Positions 17,794 through 28,132 of a stretch of 64,000 nt of DNA are shown here, one piece after another (position 1 is the first letter of the stretch; every line of letters starts with the position of its first letter). This stretch comes from Robiginitomaculum sp. (GTDB lineage Bacteria > Pseudomonadota > Alphaproteobacteria > Caulobacterales > Maricaulaceae). The DNA lies in NCBI GenBank assembly GCA_015485155.1, contig WFUF01000003.1, positions 1-64,000 on the forward strand, in the 5' to 3' direction. The notes below the pieces were generated by a model. It saw only the letters and a program-made list of their open reading frames with translations. It was not told the DNA's origin and made no database searches. The translations under genes were made by a program, and so were the position numbers.

Positions 17794-18591
17794 GTGAACG
17801 AACAGCCAGACGAAATAATAACAAGCGGCAGCTCAGATAAATCTTCAGGTTTTTGGCCCGGATTTCTTAGCTGGGGCGCTTTTATCGCCAGTGTGCTTGG
17901 TGTGTATCTGGCAATTTCCAGTCTCGGCTTTATCCTGTTCTTTGTTCCTTCTGAAAGCATGCAGCCAGGATTGCAGGTTGGAGACAGGTTTGTAGTTTCC
18001 AAATGGTCATATGGCTGGTCACGATATTCCCTCCCCTTTGGGATTGGACGGGTTTTACCTAAAACCGGTGGGCGGGTGTTTTTACAATACCCAAAGCGCG
18101 GCGATGTAGTAGTGTTCGCCAATCCAAAGGATGGTGTGGTAATGGTAAAACGGGTAATTGGCCTGCCCGGTGATACTATCGAAACCAAAGCCGGGCGTTT
18201 ATACCTGAACGGTGAACAGGTAGAGAGGACATTTTTGAATCTGGTGCGATACCGCGACCGGTTTGGCCATATTCAAAACGTGCAGGAATACGAAGAAAGA
18301 ATAGGAAAACAGCGCAAACGGGCACATCGTATTTATGAAACTTCTGATACCGCCTCGTTTTGGAACTGGTCTTCTGATAATTCCGGCCCGTTTATTGTCC
18401 GCGATGATCATATTTTTGTAATGGGTGATAATCGAGATAATTCCAATGATAGCCGATCACCAATAGGGCCCGGGCAGGTGCCTGTAGAAAACCTGATCGG
18501 CAAGGCACAAATGGTGCTGTTTACCTTCGCCAGTTGTCAGCCGGAAATCGGGCTGCAATGCCCACCCTCGCAATTATGGAAATTAATGTAG
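17794..18591 (+). CDS. lepB: Signal peptidase I
   Basis: Inner-membrane serine protease that removes Sec and Tat signal peptides. One membrane segment (about residues 27-51) precedes the catalytic Ser55 in SESMQPG; the general-base Lys119 is in VKRVIGLPGD, and box E is MGDNRDNSNDSR. Length 265 aa is normal. The start is GTG at 17794. Its gene is not next to rnc-era as in many proteobacteria; the neighbours are a methyltransferase upstream and an SDR downstream. Confidence 0.95.
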   Translation: MNEQPDEIITSGSSDKSSGFWPGFLSWGAFIASVLGVYLAISSLGFILFFVPSESMQPGLQVGDRFVVSKWSYGWSRYSLPFGIGRVLPKTGGRVFLQYPKRGDVVVFANPKDGVVMVKRVIGLPGDTIETKAGRLYLNGEQVERTFLNLVRYRDRFGHIQNVQEYEERIGKQRKRAHRIYETSDTASFWNWSSDNSGPFIVRDDHIFVMGDNRDNSNDSRSPIGPGQVPVENLIGKAQMVLFTFASCQPEIGLQCPPSQLWKLM

Positions 18592-18599
18592 GAAACGAT

Positions 18600-19484
18600 A
18601 TGCAAAAATCACTAACCGGTAAAACTGTATTTATTTCCGGAGGAAGCCGCGGCATTGGCCTGGCAATTGGTCTGCAATGCGCCAAGGCCGGAGCAAATAT
18701 TGTACTTGCTGCCAAATCTGCTGAGCCGCATCCATCATTACCGGGAACTATTTACACGGCTGCCAAAGAGGTGGAGGCCACCGGCGCAAAAGTTTTGCCG
18801 CTGGTTTGTGACATCCGTTTTGAAGAACAGGTAGAAACAGCGGTTAAACAGGCTGTGGCGCATTTTGGCGGTATCGACATATTGGTAAATAATGCGTCGG
18901 CTATTTTTCCCAAAGGAGTATTGGAAACTCCGATGAAGCGTTTTGATTTAATGCATCAGGTCAATACCAGAGGCACTTATCTGGTTTCGCAGAAATGTTT
19001 GCCGCATTTGCTGTCAGCAGATAATCCGCACGTTTTGAATTTATCACCACCTTTGGATATGGCGCAAAAGTGGTTTGCCCCGCATACGGCATATTCCATG
19101 GCCAAGTTTGGTATGAGTCTTTGTGTGCTGGGCATGAGCGGTGAATTTGCAGAAGCAGGAATTGCGTTTAATGCCTTATGGCCCAGAACTGCCATTGCCA
19201 CCGCTGCCATTGCCAATGTGCTAGCCTCGGAAGAAGCCATGAAGATGTGTCGAAATCCGCAGATAATGGCTGATGCAGCTGTGCTGATTTTTCAAAAGCC
19301 AGCTCGCGAATTTACCGGTAACTTTTTGATTGATGATACATTTTTGTTTGAACACGGAATAACAGATTTTGACTGCTATAAGATGGATCCGGAGCAGCCA
19401 CTGTTACCAGACTTTTTCGTACCCGATGAAGGATACCCCCCGCCACCGGGGGTTGCAGTGTTAAGTCTGGATGCTGGTAAATAA
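18600..19484 (+). CDS. Short-chain dehydrogenase/reductase (HSDL2-like)
   Basis: 294-aa SDR. The cofactor site is SGGSRGIGLAIG; NNASA, and the catalytic YSMAK preceded by a serine-poor stretch (LSPPLDM) follow. The overall pattern, with a long C-terminal part (MDPEQPLLPDFFV), resembles the hydroxysteroid dehydrogenase-like 2 group rather than FabG. I chose the ATG at 18600 for its GGAAAC ribosome site; the frame extends upstream to 18534 within lepB. Substrate unknown, perhaps a fatty acyl or sterol-like compound. Confidence 0.84.
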   Translation: MQKSLTGKTVFISGGSRGIGLAIGLQCAKAGANIVLAAKSAEPHPSLPGTIYTAAKEVEATGAKVLPLVCDIRFEEQVETAVKQAVAHFGGIDILVNNASAIFPKGVLETPMKRFDLMHQVNTRGTYLVSQKCLPHLLSADNPHVLNLSPPLDMAQKWFAPHTAYSMAKFGMSLCVLGMSGEFAEAGIAFNALWPRTAIATAAIANVLASEEAMKMCRNPQIMADAAVLIFQKPAREFTGNFLIDDTFLFEHGITDFDCYKMDPEQPLLPDFFVPDEGYPPPPGVAVLSLDAGK

Positions 19485-19494
19485 TCCTGCGCCT

Positions 19495-20418
19495 ATGAAA
19501 ACCACTGTCTACACCCATAAAGATGCCTTTGAGCACAAGGTTCCGCAGCAACATGCAGAGCAGCCCGAACGACTGCATGCAGTGCTTGATGGTCTGCATG
19601 ATAAGGCTTTGACCTTTAAGTCGGCACCCTTGGCGGCACGTGAGGATTTGCTGCGTGTTCACACTTCGTCCTATCTTGACCGGCTTTTGGCAATGGAGGT
19701 GGGCAGTGATGAAATTGTGGCGCTGGATGCGGATACATTCTTGTCAAAAGGTTCAATTACCGCTGCCTTGCGCGGTGCAGGTTCGGCATGTCTTGCGGTG
19801 GATGATGTGTTGACGCAAAAAACCGAAGCGGCATTTTGTGCAATGCGTCCACCAGGGCACCACGCACGACCTGATGCTGCAATGGGGTTTTGTATTTTTT
19901 CAAACATAGCAATAGCTGCACGCCGGGCACTGGACGAACATGGCTTGCAAAGAATAGCCGTGATTGATTTTGATGTGCATCATGGCAATGGCACGCAAGA
20001 AGCCTTGTGGGACATTCCCGGCTGCCTGTTTGTTTCCTTGCATCAGCAAGATCATTATCCTGGCACCGGACACGCCAATGAAACTGGCGGGATCGGCGAG
20101 GTGCTGAATCTGCCAATGGCTGCTGGAACCAGTGCCCGTCAATGGATGCAGATATTCAAAGAACAGGCTCTTGTCCGGGTTGCTGCGCACAGGCCAGAGC
20201 TGATTTTAGTTTCGGCAGGATTTGACGCCCATCATCATGACCCGCTTGGCGGGTTTAATCTGCAGGCTGATGACTTTGGATATTTGGGTTCACTTTTAGG
20301 CAATATGGCCAGGAAACATGCTAATTCACAGCTTGTGTCGGTATTAGAGGGCGGTTACCAATTGCCTGCGCTTTGCCTTTCGTCATCAAACTTTGTTGAT
20401 GGATTGTTACAGAGCTAA
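19495..20418 (+). CDS. Histone deacetylase-family / acetylpolyamine amidohydrolase-like protein
   Basis: 307-aa zinc-dependent deacetylase of the arginase/deacetylase fold. Visible marks are RPPGHHARPD (active-site histidine pair), IDFDVHHGNGTQ (zinc-binding Asp and His), the second zinc aspartate in SAGFDAHHHDPLGG, and EGGY at the end. Bacterial members deacetylate acetylpolyamines, acetoin-related or other small substrates. ATG at 19495 is used; the frame starts at 19471 inside the SDR gene. It sits 10 nt after the SDR, probably in the same operon. Confidence 0.88.
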   Translation: MKTTVYTHKDAFEHKVPQQHAEQPERLHAVLDGLHDKALTFKSAPLAAREDLLRVHTSSYLDRLLAMEVGSDEIVALDADTFLSKGSITAALRGAGSACLAVDDVLTQKTEAAFCAMRPPGHHARPDAAMGFCIFSNIAIAARRALDEHGLQRIAVIDFDVHHGNGTQEALWDIPGCLFVSLHQQDHYPGTGHANETGGIGEVLNLPMAAGTSARQWMQIFKEQALVRVAAHRPELILVSAGFDAHHHDPLGGFNLQADDFGYLGSLLGNMARKHANSQLVSVLEGGYQLPALCLSSSNFVDGLLQS

Positions 20419-20454
20419 GCCGGATGGGAAGGACGAGGGGAAAGCGGGCGTAGA

Positions 20455-21075
20455 ATGACAAGGGTAACAAAATCTATACCACTAAATACGGCTGCGCCTA
20501 GCACAGCAGTTGGCAGGTTAGTATTGGCTCGCCATGGCAAACCGGCACTGGATCGCTCAAAATGGATTTCTGCAAAAGGCTATGACAGATGGTGGCGGGC
20601 ATATGAGGCTGGTGGACTTGATCCTGCTACTGTCCCCCCGCAGGCCTTGCTGGACATTGCCGGCAATAGTCGCCGGATATTATCCAGCACCAGATTGCGG
20701 GCTGTAGAAACCGCTTTGGCACTTACAGACCGCGATAATATCATACAGGATGAAGTGTTTGTGGAGGCTGCATTACCGGCACCACCAATTCCTTTGATCC
20801 GACTTTTGCCTTCGTTTTGGGATATTATCTCCAGAGGCCTGTGGTGGCTGGGCATGGCCAGAGGCGAGGAAAGCCGCAAGGCAGCCGAGACCAGAGCCTA
20901 TCTTGCGGTTACTGAACTGGAGAAATATGCTGATAATGGCGAGGATGTACTATTGTGCGCCCATGGCTGGTTTAATCGCATGATGCGCCCGGTATTGCAG
21001 GCAAGGGGCTGGGATTGCGTATTTGACGGCCGTGATGATTATTGGGCATTTAGAATTTACGAAAAGCGCTTCTAG
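20455..21075 (+). CDS. Histidine phosphatase family protein
   Basis: 206-aa member of the phosphoglycerate mutase-like (His phosphatase) superfamily. The phosphate-accepting histidine lies in LARHGKP (residue about 27), SSTRLRAVETA carries the second arginine, and CAHGWF gives the second histidine. Substrate unknown. It is next to xseB but reads as a separate unit with a weak ribosome site. Confidence 0.8.
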   Translation: MTRVTKSIPLNTAAPSTAVGRLVLARHGKPALDRSKWISAKGYDRWWRAYEAGGLDPATVPPQALLDIAGNSRRILSSTRLRAVETALALTDRDNIIQDEVFVEAALPAPPIPLIRLLPSFWDIISRGLWWLGMARGEESRKAAETRAYLAVTELEKYADNGEDVLLCAHGWFNRMMRPVLQARGWDCVFDGRDDYWAFRIYEKRF

Positions 21076-21144
21076 GCAAGCGACCTGCGTCCGGGTAGAG
21101 TAACATCAAATCACCATTTGTTTTGTATCCATAGGAAAATAATT

Positions 21145-21387
21145 GTGCCTGAAACAACCGATATAAGCGAAATGAGCTTTGAAACCGCCTTGGCTGAGCT
21201 GGAGAAAATTGTCAGCGAACTGGAAAGCGGCAATGTGGCACTGGAGCAATCCATTGCGCTTTATGAGCGAGGAGATGCCTTGCGCGCGCATTGTGATGCA
21301 CGTCTAAAAGAGGCTCAGTTAAAAGTGGAAAAAATTGTGCTTGGCGGTGATGGAGCTTTGGCTGCTGAATCTGCGGATCTGGATTAG
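21145..21387 (+). CDS. xseB: Exodeoxyribonuclease VII small subunit
   Basis: 80-aa small subunit of the single-strand nuclease ExoVII, which trims DNA ends from both directions. The signature SFETALAELEKIVSELESG and the helical SIALYERGDALRAHCDARLKEAQLKVE segment are complete. The GTG start at 21145 has AGGAAA 8 nt upstream; the frame is open to 21118. Forms the usual xseB-ispA-dxs operon of Alphaproteobacteria. Confidence 0.93.
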   Translation: MPETTDISEMSFETALAELEKIVSELESGNVALEQSIALYERGDALRAHCDARLKEAQLKVEKIVLGGDGALAAESADLD

Positions 21388-21395
21388 GGCCTGCT

Positions 21396-22292
21396 ATGGA
21401 ATCAAACATTACCTTTGCTGAAAGACTAGAAGCGATAGGCGATAAGGTAACCTTGGCGCTTGATGGCATGATTCCGAGGGTGGCAGGCCCAGAAAGTGAG
21501 CTTTTTTCCGCCATGCGCTATGCAGCTCTTGGTGGCGGCAAGCGTTTGCGCCCCTTGTTTGTAATTGAGGCTGGCGCATTATTTGATGTTCCACTCAAAA
21601 ATCTGATTCGTGTGGCTGCGGCAGTGGAGTGTATTCATACCTATTCGCTGATCCATGATGATCTGCCGTGTATGGATGATGATGATATGCGTCGGGGACA
21701 GCCTACGGTTCACAAGGCGTATTCCGAAGAAATCGCTGTATTGGCCGGGGATGCCCTGCAAACTCTGGCTTTTGAAATACTGGCTCATGAAGAAACTCAT
21801 TCGCAACCCCGCATTCGGGTAATGCTACTGGAGCGGCTGGCCAAAGCAGCAGGAGCGCAAGGCATGGTCGGCGGGCAGGCCATGGATATGGCGGCCAGTG
21901 GCAAGCAAATGGAAATGGCCCTGATCGCCAGAATGCAGCGCATGAAAACCGGAGCCCTGATCCAGTTTTCCGTAGAAGCCGGTGCCTTGATGGCCGGTGC
22001 CTCTGATGAGGCATTAAACGCCTTGTCCGGATTTGCCCATGATCTTGGTCTGGCTTTTCAAATTACTGATGATTTGCTGGATGCATGCGGCAATAGCAGT
22101 AAAACCGGCAAGGCTGTGGGCAAGGACGCAGCCAGAGGTAAAGCCAGCTTTGTTGGTGATCTTGGGGTGGACGGGGCTCGTGAGCGGGCGGCATTACTGG
22201 CAAAACAGGCCAAGGGCCATTTGGAAATTTTTGGTGCCAGTGCCTTAATCTTGCGCCAATCGGTAGATTTTGTAATAACCCGAAACGGATAA
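21396..22292 (+). CDS. ispA: Polyprenyl synthetase / farnesyl diphosphate synthase
   Basis: Condenses isopentenyl diphosphate with dimethylallyl/geranyl diphosphate to make farnesyl diphosphate for quinones and undecaprenyl phosphate. Landmarks: GGGKRLRP near residue 48, first aspartate-rich motif [19 protein letters not shown], and second aspartate-rich motif FQITDDLLD. Length 298 aa is normal. Lies 8 nt after xseB and 19 nt before dxs. Confidence 0.94.
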   Translation: MESNITFAERLEAIGDKVTLALDGMIPRVAGPESELFSAMRYAALGGGKRLRPLFVIEAGALFDVPLKNLIRVAAAVECIHTYSLIHDDLPCMDDDDMRRGQPTVHKAYSEEIAVLAGDALQTLAFEILAHEETHSQPRIRVMLLERLAKAAGAQGMVGGQAMDMAASGKQMEMALIARMQRMKTGALIQFSVEAGALMAGASDEALNALSGFAHDLGLAFQITDDLLDACGNSSKTGKAVGKDAARGKASFVGDLGVDGARERAALLAKQAKGHLEIFGASALILRQSVDFVITRNG

Positions 22293-22311
22293 TTACGAAA
22301 GTGCGCCTATA

Positions 22312-24225
22312 ATGCCGATCTCCACCCCATTGCTGGATAAAGTAAAGTTTCCAGCCGATATCAAAAACTTTAACATTGGTGAATTGCGGCAACTTGCCGA
22401 TGAGCTGCGTCTTGAAACAATAGACGCAGTTTCAGTTACCGGCGGTCATTTGGGCGCTGGTCTTGGCGTGGTTGAGCTTACTGTGGCTTTACACCATGTT
22501 TTTAACACCCCTGAGGATCGTTTGGTCTGGGATGTAAGTCACCAGACATATCCGCACAAAATTCTCACCGGGCGGCGTGATCGCATTCGCACCTTGCGAC
22601 AGGGCGGTGGCCTGTCTGGTTTCACCAAGAGAAGCGAAAGTGAATATGATCCATTTGGCGCAGCTCATGCCGGAACCAGTATTTCGGCAGCCATGGGCAT
22701 GGTGGCGGCACGCGACCTAAGTCAAGACAAGCAAAACGTAATTGCCGTAATTGGTGATGGTTCGATGACTTCCGGCATGGCTTATGAAGCTATGAACAAT
22801 GCCTCCGATAAGCGGCTTATCGTTATCCTGAATGATAATGATATGTCTATTGCACCACCAGTTGGCGCATTATCGGCACATTTGGCAAAACTTGTGTCTG
22901 GTCAGGGTTATCGTACGGTTCGCAAGCTGGCCAAGGATATGGTTAGTCACATGCCATACCCGTTAAAAGAGGCAGCCCGCAAAACCGAGGAATATGCCCG
23001 GGGCATGGCCGCCGGCGGTACTTTGTTTGAGGAGCTTGGCTTTTATTATGTCGGGCCTATTGATGGTCATAATCTTGATCATCTGGTGAGCATTTTATCC
23101 AATGTCAGAGAATTAAAAGATGGCCCGATCCTGATCCATGTGGTGACAAAAAAGGGCAAGGGATACAAACCAGCCGAAGCGGCATCGGACAAATATCACG
23201 GGGTTTCCAGATTTAACGTTATCACTGGTGAGCAGCAAAAGTCCGCATCAGGCCCGCCCAGCTATACTAAGGTATATGCCAAGGCATTGATCAATGAGGC
23301 CAAAGCTGATGATAAAATAGTTGCAATTACTGCCGCCATGCCCGGCGGAACCGGGCTTGATCTGTTTGGTGATGAATTTCCTGATCGTACATTTGATGTG
23401 GGCATTGCCGAACAGCACGGAGTTACCTTTGCCGCTGGTCTGGCTACCGAGGGAATGAAACCGTTTTGCACGATTTACTCAACATTCCTGCAAAGAGGTT
23501 ATGATCAGGTAGTACATGATGTTGCCTTGCAAAACCTTCCGGTGCGCTTTGCCATGGACAGAGCCGGGCTTGTTGGGGCCGACGGCCCAACCCATGCCGG
23601 AGCTTTCGATATTGGCTTTATGGGAGCCTTGCCGGGCATGGTGGTGATGGCTGCTGGTGATGAAGCTGAACTTACCCGCATGGTGGCGACTTCTGCTGCC
23701 TATGATGAGGGGCCTATTTCCTTTCGTTATCCACGGGGAAGCGGTACTGGCGTGCAAGTTCCCGAGAAACCCGAATTGCTTGTAATCGGCAAGGGCCGGG
23801 TATTGCGTGAAGGCACATCTATTGCGCTATTATCATTTGGTGCCAGATTGTCCGAAGCGCAAAAAGCTGCCGACATGTTAGAAGCGCAAGGCCTGTCCAC
23901 TACTGTTGCAGATGCCAGATTTGCCAAGCCATTGGATACGAATCTGATAAACCGTCTGGCCAAAGAGCACGAAGTTTTGATCACCATAGAAGAAGGCGCA
24001 ATGGGCGGATTTGGCTCATTTACTTTGGAATATCTGGCCAAAAGCGGGCAATTAGATCGCGGTTTGAAAATTCGCACCATGACCTTGCCTGATACCTTCA
24101 TTGATCAGGATACCCCCTATCAGATGTATGAAATGGCTGGTTTGAATGCCAAGCATATTGCCAAAACCGCCATCGAGGCATTGGGCCGGGGTAATGTGGT
24201 TGAACTTGGCGGAGTGGTGGCGTGA
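22312..24225 (+). CDS. dxs: 1-deoxy-D-xylulose-5-phosphate synthase
   Basis: First enzyme of the MEP isoprenoid pathway, joining pyruvate and glyceraldehyde 3-phosphate with thiamine diphosphate. TPP site: [19 protein letters not shown]-terminal [13 protein letters not shown] and [19 protein letters not shown]-terminal transketolase domains with [15 protein letters not shown], the conserved [15 protein letters not shown], and [15 protein letters not shown]. Length 637 aa is typical. Its stop overlaps the GTG start of the deaminase gene. Confidence 0.97.
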   Translation: MPISTPLLDKVKFPADIKNFNIGELRQLADELRLETIDAVSVTGGHLGAGLGVVELTVALHHVFNTPEDRLVWDVSHQTYPHKILTGRRDRIRTLRQGGGLSGFTKRSESEYDPFGAAHAGTSISAAMGMVAARDLSQDKQNVIAVIGDGSMTSGMAYEAMNNASDKRLIVILNDNDMSIAPPVGALSAHLAKLVSGQGYRTVRKLAKDMVSHMPYPLKEAARKTEEYARGMAAGGTLFEELGFYYVGPIDGHNLDHLVSILSNVRELKDGPILIHVVTKKGKGYKPAEAASDKYHGVSRFNVITGEQQKSASGPPSYTKVYAKALINEAKADDKIVAITAAMPGGTGLDLFGDEFPDRTFDVGIAEQHGVTFAAGLATEGMKPFCTIYSTFLQRGYDQVVHDVALQNLPVRFAMDRAGLVGADGPTHAGAFDIGFMGALPGMVVMAAGDEAELTRMVATSAAYDEGPISFRYPRGSGTGVQVPEKPELLVIGKGRVLREGTSIALLSFGARLSEAQKAADMLEAQGLSTTVADARFAKPLDTNLINRLAKEHEVLITIEEGAMGGFGSFTLEYLAKSGQLDRGLKIRTMTLPDTFIDQDTPYQMYEMAGLNAKHIAKTAIEALGRGNVVELGGVVA

Positions 24226-25238
24226 ATTTAATCGAACTTGCCGCCAATGCCCCCAAGGCCGAATTGCATCTGCATATCGAAGGCTCGTTTGAGCCGGAAT
24301 TGATGTTTGCGATGGCCAGGCGTAATGGTGTGAAACTGCCGTTTGCCAGTGTTGAGGAAATACGCAAAGCCTATAACTTTTCCAATTTGCAGGAATTTCT
24401 GGACATTTATTATCAGGGCATGAGTGTCTTGCTTTATAGTCAAGATTTTTATGATCTGACTTGGGCGTATCTGCAACGGGCTGCCGAAGATAATGTAATT
24501 CACACGGAAATTTTCTTTGACCCGCAGGGCCACACGGAGCGCGGCGTAAAATTCTCCGATGTCATTGGTGGAATTTCCCGGGCTTTGGCCGACGCTAAGC
24601 AGAAATTGGGTATTAGCTCAAAACTGATTATGTGCTTTTTGCGGCACTTATCAGAAGAAGACGCATTATCCACCTGGGAAGAAGCACAGCCGTTTTTATC
24701 GCTGATTGACGGGGTCGGGCTGGACAGCTCCGAAGTGGGTCATCCACCATCAAAATTCAAAAACGTATTTACCTTGGCCAGGCAAGCTGGCCTGCATCTG
24801 GTAGCTCATGCTGGTGAAGAGGGGCCACCGGAATATGTATGGCAGGCACTGGACGAGTTGCAGGTTGAGCGCATTGATCATGGAAACCGGGCGCTGGAGG
24901 ATCGGAAACTGGTGAAGCATCTGGCAGATTCTGGCATGTGTCTGACTGTTTGTCCGCTGTCAAACCTTAAATTGTGTGTAATTGATGATATGAGCAAGCA
25001 TCCAATTCGCAAAATGCTGGATGCGGGCTTAAAGCCGATGCTAAACTCGGATGATCCATCTTATTTTGGCGGTTATGTGAATGATAATTATGCCGCAGTA
25101 ATTACGGCGCTAAATTTAACTCGTGACGAGGTTACAGCCTTGTTGATCAACAGTTTTACCGGCTCGTTTTTAAGTGCGGAACAAAAAGCAGATGCTCTGG
25201 AAAAACTAAACTCCTATCTGACCCGGTCTACAGCTTGA
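24222..25238 (+). CDS. Purine deaminase: adenine deaminase type (adenosine deaminase family)
   Basis: 338-aa TIM-barrel metal hydrolase. The N-terminal zinc site is [23 protein letters not shown] carries a catalytic Glu; SNLKLCV and [10 protein letters not shown] give the last ligands. The segment [14 protein letters not shown] matches the adenine-deaminase (Aah1/ADE) subgroup, whereas adenosine deaminases have DLAGDE there. The likely reaction is adenine to hypoxanthine, but adenosine is possible. GTG start, overlapping the dxs stop (GTGA). Confidence 0.87.
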   Translation: MNLIELAANAPKAELHLHIEGSFEPELMFAMARRNGVKLPFASVEEIRKAYNFSNLQEFLDIYYQGMSVLLYSQDFYDLTWAYLQRAAEDNVIHTEIFFDPQGHTERGVKFSDVIGGISRALADAKQKLGISSKLIMCFLRHLSEEDALSTWEEAQPFLSLIDGVGLDSSEVGHPPSKFKNVFTLARQAGLHLVAHAGEEGPPEYVWQALDELQVERIDHGNRALEDRKLVKHLADSGMCLTVCPLSNLKLCVIDDMSKHPIRKMLDAGLKPMLNSDDPSYFGGYVNDNYAAVITALNLTRDEVTALLINSFTGSFLSAEQKADALEKLNSYLTRSTA

Positions 25239-25359
25239 TTATATGCTCAACCTCAATTTTTTAAGAAATGCTGCTCTGGACGAAAGCCAGTGGCAGGAGT
25301 AAACCATTGGCAAAAGCATAAAACCCATCAGGGGCAATTTATCAAGCATCGGAAACATT

Positions 25360-26859
25360 ATGACTCGTGAAATTAAACACTTCATCAATGGACAACTCAT
25401 AAGCGGAAAATCAAGCCGTGAAGCGAACGTATTTGATCCAAACACTGGCGCGGTACAGGCAAGGGTGCCCTTAGCTGATGATAGTGAAATCGCAGCAGCA
25501 GTAACAGCAGCAGAAGCGGCATTTCCTGCGTGGTCGGCAATGAATCCACAGCGCCGGGCCCGGGTAATGTTCCGTTTTAAGGCTCTGTTGGAAGAGCATA
25601 TGGATGAGCTGGCTGAGATGCTGTCATCGGAGCATGGCAAGGTTATTGCCGACAGCAAGGGTGATATTTTACGCGGCATGGAGGTTATTGAATTTGCCTG
25701 TGGTATTCCGCATTTGCAAAAGGGCGAATTTACCGAAGGCGCCGGCCCAGGTATTGATGTTTATTCCATGCGCCAGCCTTTGGGGGTTTGCGTTGGCATT
25801 ACCCCGTTTAATTTCCCGGCAATGATCCCGATGTGGATGTTTGGAGTGGCAATTGCCTGCGGCAATACCTTTGTGCTCAAACCATCAGAAAAAGATCCTT
25901 CAGTGCCGGTGCGGCTGGCTGAACTATTCATGGAAGCCGGAGCGCCAGCCGGGGTATTAAACGTCATTCACGGCGACAAGCAGGCGGTGGACGGCCTGAT
26001 CGCCCATCCGGTTGTAAAAGCGGTCAGTTTTGTAGGCTCATCAGATATTGCGCAATATGTGTCAATTAGCGCAGCTCAAAATGGCAAAAGGGTGCAGGCT
26101 ATGGCCGGAGCCAAAAATCACGGCATTATTATGCCTGATGCCGATATGGATCAGGTGGTGGCCGATTTTCTGGGTTCGGCATTCGGATCTGCTGGCGAGC
26201 GCTGCATGGCATTGCCGGTGGCGGTACCTGTGGGCAAGGATACGGCCGAAGAATTTATTTCGCGCATTGTTCCTGAAATCAAAAAACTTCGTCTTGGGGT
26301 ATCTACTGACACAGAAGCTCATTATGGCCCGGTGGTAAGCGCCGAGCATAAACAGCGTATCGAGAATTATATTGATCTGTGCGAGCAGGAAGGCGGCAAA
26401 TTATTGGTCGATGGTCGTGGGTTTTCTCTGCCTGGACATGAAAATGGCTTCTTTGTCGGGCCCAGCCTGTTTGACCATGTGACGCCCAAAATGAAGTCCT
26501 ATGTAGATGAAATTTTCGGGCCGGTACTGCAAATTGTGCGGGCGGAGTCTTTGGAAGAAGCCGCAGCACTGGCTTCAAATCACCAATATGGTAATGGCGT
26601 GGCTCTGTTCACCCGTTCCGGTCTGGCAGCACGGGAATTTGTCTCCAAGGTGCAAGTGGGCATGGTTGGGATAAATGTACCGATTCCGGTTCCGGTTAGC
26701 TATCATACCTTTGGCGGCTGGAAGCGCTCGGCCTTTGCCGATACCAATCAGCATGGCCCTGAAGGGGTGCGGTTCTGGACAAAAATCAAAACCGTAACCT
26801 CACGCTGGCCCAGCGGCACGGTTGAGGATCAAAGCTTTATCATCCCGACTATGGGTTAG
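25360..26859 (+). CDS. mmsA: Methylmalonate-semialdehyde dehydrogenase (CoA-acylating)
   Basis: Converts methylmalonate semialdehyde (from valine, thymine or inositol degradation) to propionyl-CoA, using NAD and CoA. Aldehyde dehydrogenase fold: GVCVGITPFNFPAMIPMWM, SFVGSSDIAQYV, and the catalytic cysteine in GSAGERCMALPVAVPVG, which is the MmsA-specific version. Length 499 aa. The ribosome site GGAAAC precedes the ATG. It is convergent with the CorC-like gene. Confidence 0.95.
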   Translation: MTREIKHFINGQLISGKSSREANVFDPNTGAVQARVPLADDSEIAAAVTAAEAAFPAWSAMNPQRRARVMFRFKALLEEHMDELAEMLSSEHGKVIADSKGDILRGMEVIEFACGIPHLQKGEFTEGAGPGIDVYSMRQPLGVCVGITPFNFPAMIPMWMFGVAIACGNTFVLKPSEKDPSVPVRLAELFMEAGAPAGVLNVIHGDKQAVDGLIAHPVVKAVSFVGSSDIAQYVSISAAQNGKRVQAMAGAKNHGIIMPDADMDQVVADFLGSAFGSAGERCMALPVAVPVGKDTAEEFISRIVPEIKKLRLGVSTDTEAHYGPVVSAEHKQRIENYIDLCEQEGGKLLVDGRGFSLPGHENGFFVGPSLFDHVTPKMKSYVDEIFGPVLQIVRAESLEEAAALASNHQYGNGVALFTRSGLAAREFVSKVQVGMVGINVPIPVPVSYHTFGGWKRSAFADTNQHGPEGVRFWTKIKTVTSRWPSGTVEDQSFIIPTMG

Positions 26860-26863
26860 GGCG

Positions 26864-28132
26864 CTAATTATTTAGCTTGCGCACTTTAATTTTGGTAATC
26901 TGATTGCGTTTTCGCTCAAGAATTTCAAAACGAAAGCCAAATAAGGAGAACATTTGTTTTGGCTCTGGAATTGCCCGTACGCCATGAATAATCAATCCGG
27001 CAATGGTCACTGCTTCGTCATCGGGAAGATCCCAATCCAGAACCCGGTTCAAATCCCGAACTGTAACATCGCCAGAAACAACAACCCCGCCTTTGATTTT
27101 ACGAATTCCCTCTACGGGTTTATCGTATTCATCTTCAATTTCACCGACGATTTCTTCTATTACGTCTTCAAGTGTGACCAGCCCCATCAAAGCGCCATAT
27201 TCATCAACCACCAGAGCAAAATGCTCGCGGCGCACACGAAATGACTTTAGCTGTTCGGTAACGGTAGTAGTTTCCGGGATGAACCAGGGCTGTCTGTATA
27301 TTTTAGCCAGATCAATCTTCTCGTAATCACCACCTACATCGTGCAGGGCTTGCAACAAATCCCGCGCGTGCAAAACCCCTGTAATATTATCTGGATTGCC
27401 ACTATATAGCGGCAATCTGGTAAACTGGCTTTGCAAAACCTGGGTTATGATTTCATTGGTTGGCTTGTCGGCATCAATTAGAATCATGCTTTTGCGGTGG
27501 ATCATAATATCCTCCACTGTCAGGTCATGCAAATCAAGAACTCCGCCGATCATATCACGGTCGTCTTTGATCACGTCACCTTGCTGTGATAAATAGTCTA
27601 CCGCACCGCGCAATTCATCATGAGCCGACAGGATCGGCCCAATGGCATCAACACCAAACAGCTTGAACAGCCCCTTGATTATAATCTCGACTGTTTTGAC
27701 CACCGGAGCGAACAAAAACTTGCTAATCTTGGTTGGCGCGGAAACCATAATTGCAACCCGATCAGGGTTGGAAATGGCAAAAGTTTTCGGGGCCACTTCG
27801 GCAAATACCAAAATCAGGAATGTCATTGCCACGGTCGCAAATAAAATACCGGCCTGTCCAAACAATCGAACAAACAATGCAGTGGTCAGAGCCGAGGCCA
27901 AAATATTGACAAGATTATTACCAAGCAAGATTGAACCTATTAAGCCTTCACGATCGGATATTAGCTCATTGACCCGTTTTGCACCCTTAACCCCATCATG
28001 TTCCATACGGTGAAACCGTGCCTTTGATGCGGCGGTCAGGGATGTTTCTGCGGCAGAAAAGAACGCAGCGATCAGCAATAAAAGAAAGACACTAGCCGCA
28101 ATGGTAATTATTTCTAATTGTTCAGGACTCAT
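26864..28132 (-). CDS. CNNM/CorC-type membrane protein (DUF21, CBS pair)
   Basis: Inner-membrane protein of the HlyC/CorC family, implicated in magnesium/cobalt efflux. Four membrane helices of the DUF21 domain occupy residues 1-150, followed by a CBS pair (about 205-335) with VEDIMIHRKSM and the strongly conserved ALVVDEYGALMGLVTLEDVIEEIVGEIEDEYD, and a C-terminal CorC/HlyC domain. Start overlaps the end of aroB by 4 nt; forms the aroK-aroB-corC unit common in Alphaproteobacteria. Confidence 0.9.
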   Translation of the reverse strand: MSPEQLEIITIAASVFLLLLIAAFFSAAETSLTAASKARFHRMEHDGVKGAKRVNELISDREGLIGSILLGNNLVNILASALTTALFVRLFGQAGILFATVAMTFLILVFAEVAPKTFAISNPDRVAIMVSAPTKISKFLFAPVVKTVEIIIKGLFKLFGVDAIGPILSAHDELRGAVDYLSQQGDVIKDDRDMIGGVLDLHDLTVEDIMIHRKSMILIDADKPTNEIITQVLQSQFTRLPLYSGNPDNITGVLHARDLLQALHDVGGDYEKIDLAKIYRQPWFIPETTTVTEQLKSFRVRREHFALVVDEYGALMGLVTLEDVIEEIVGEIEDEYDKPVEGIRKIKGGVVVSGDVTVRDLNRVLDWDLPDDEAVTIAGLIIHGVRAIPEPKQMFSLFGFRFEILERKRNQITKIKVRKLNN

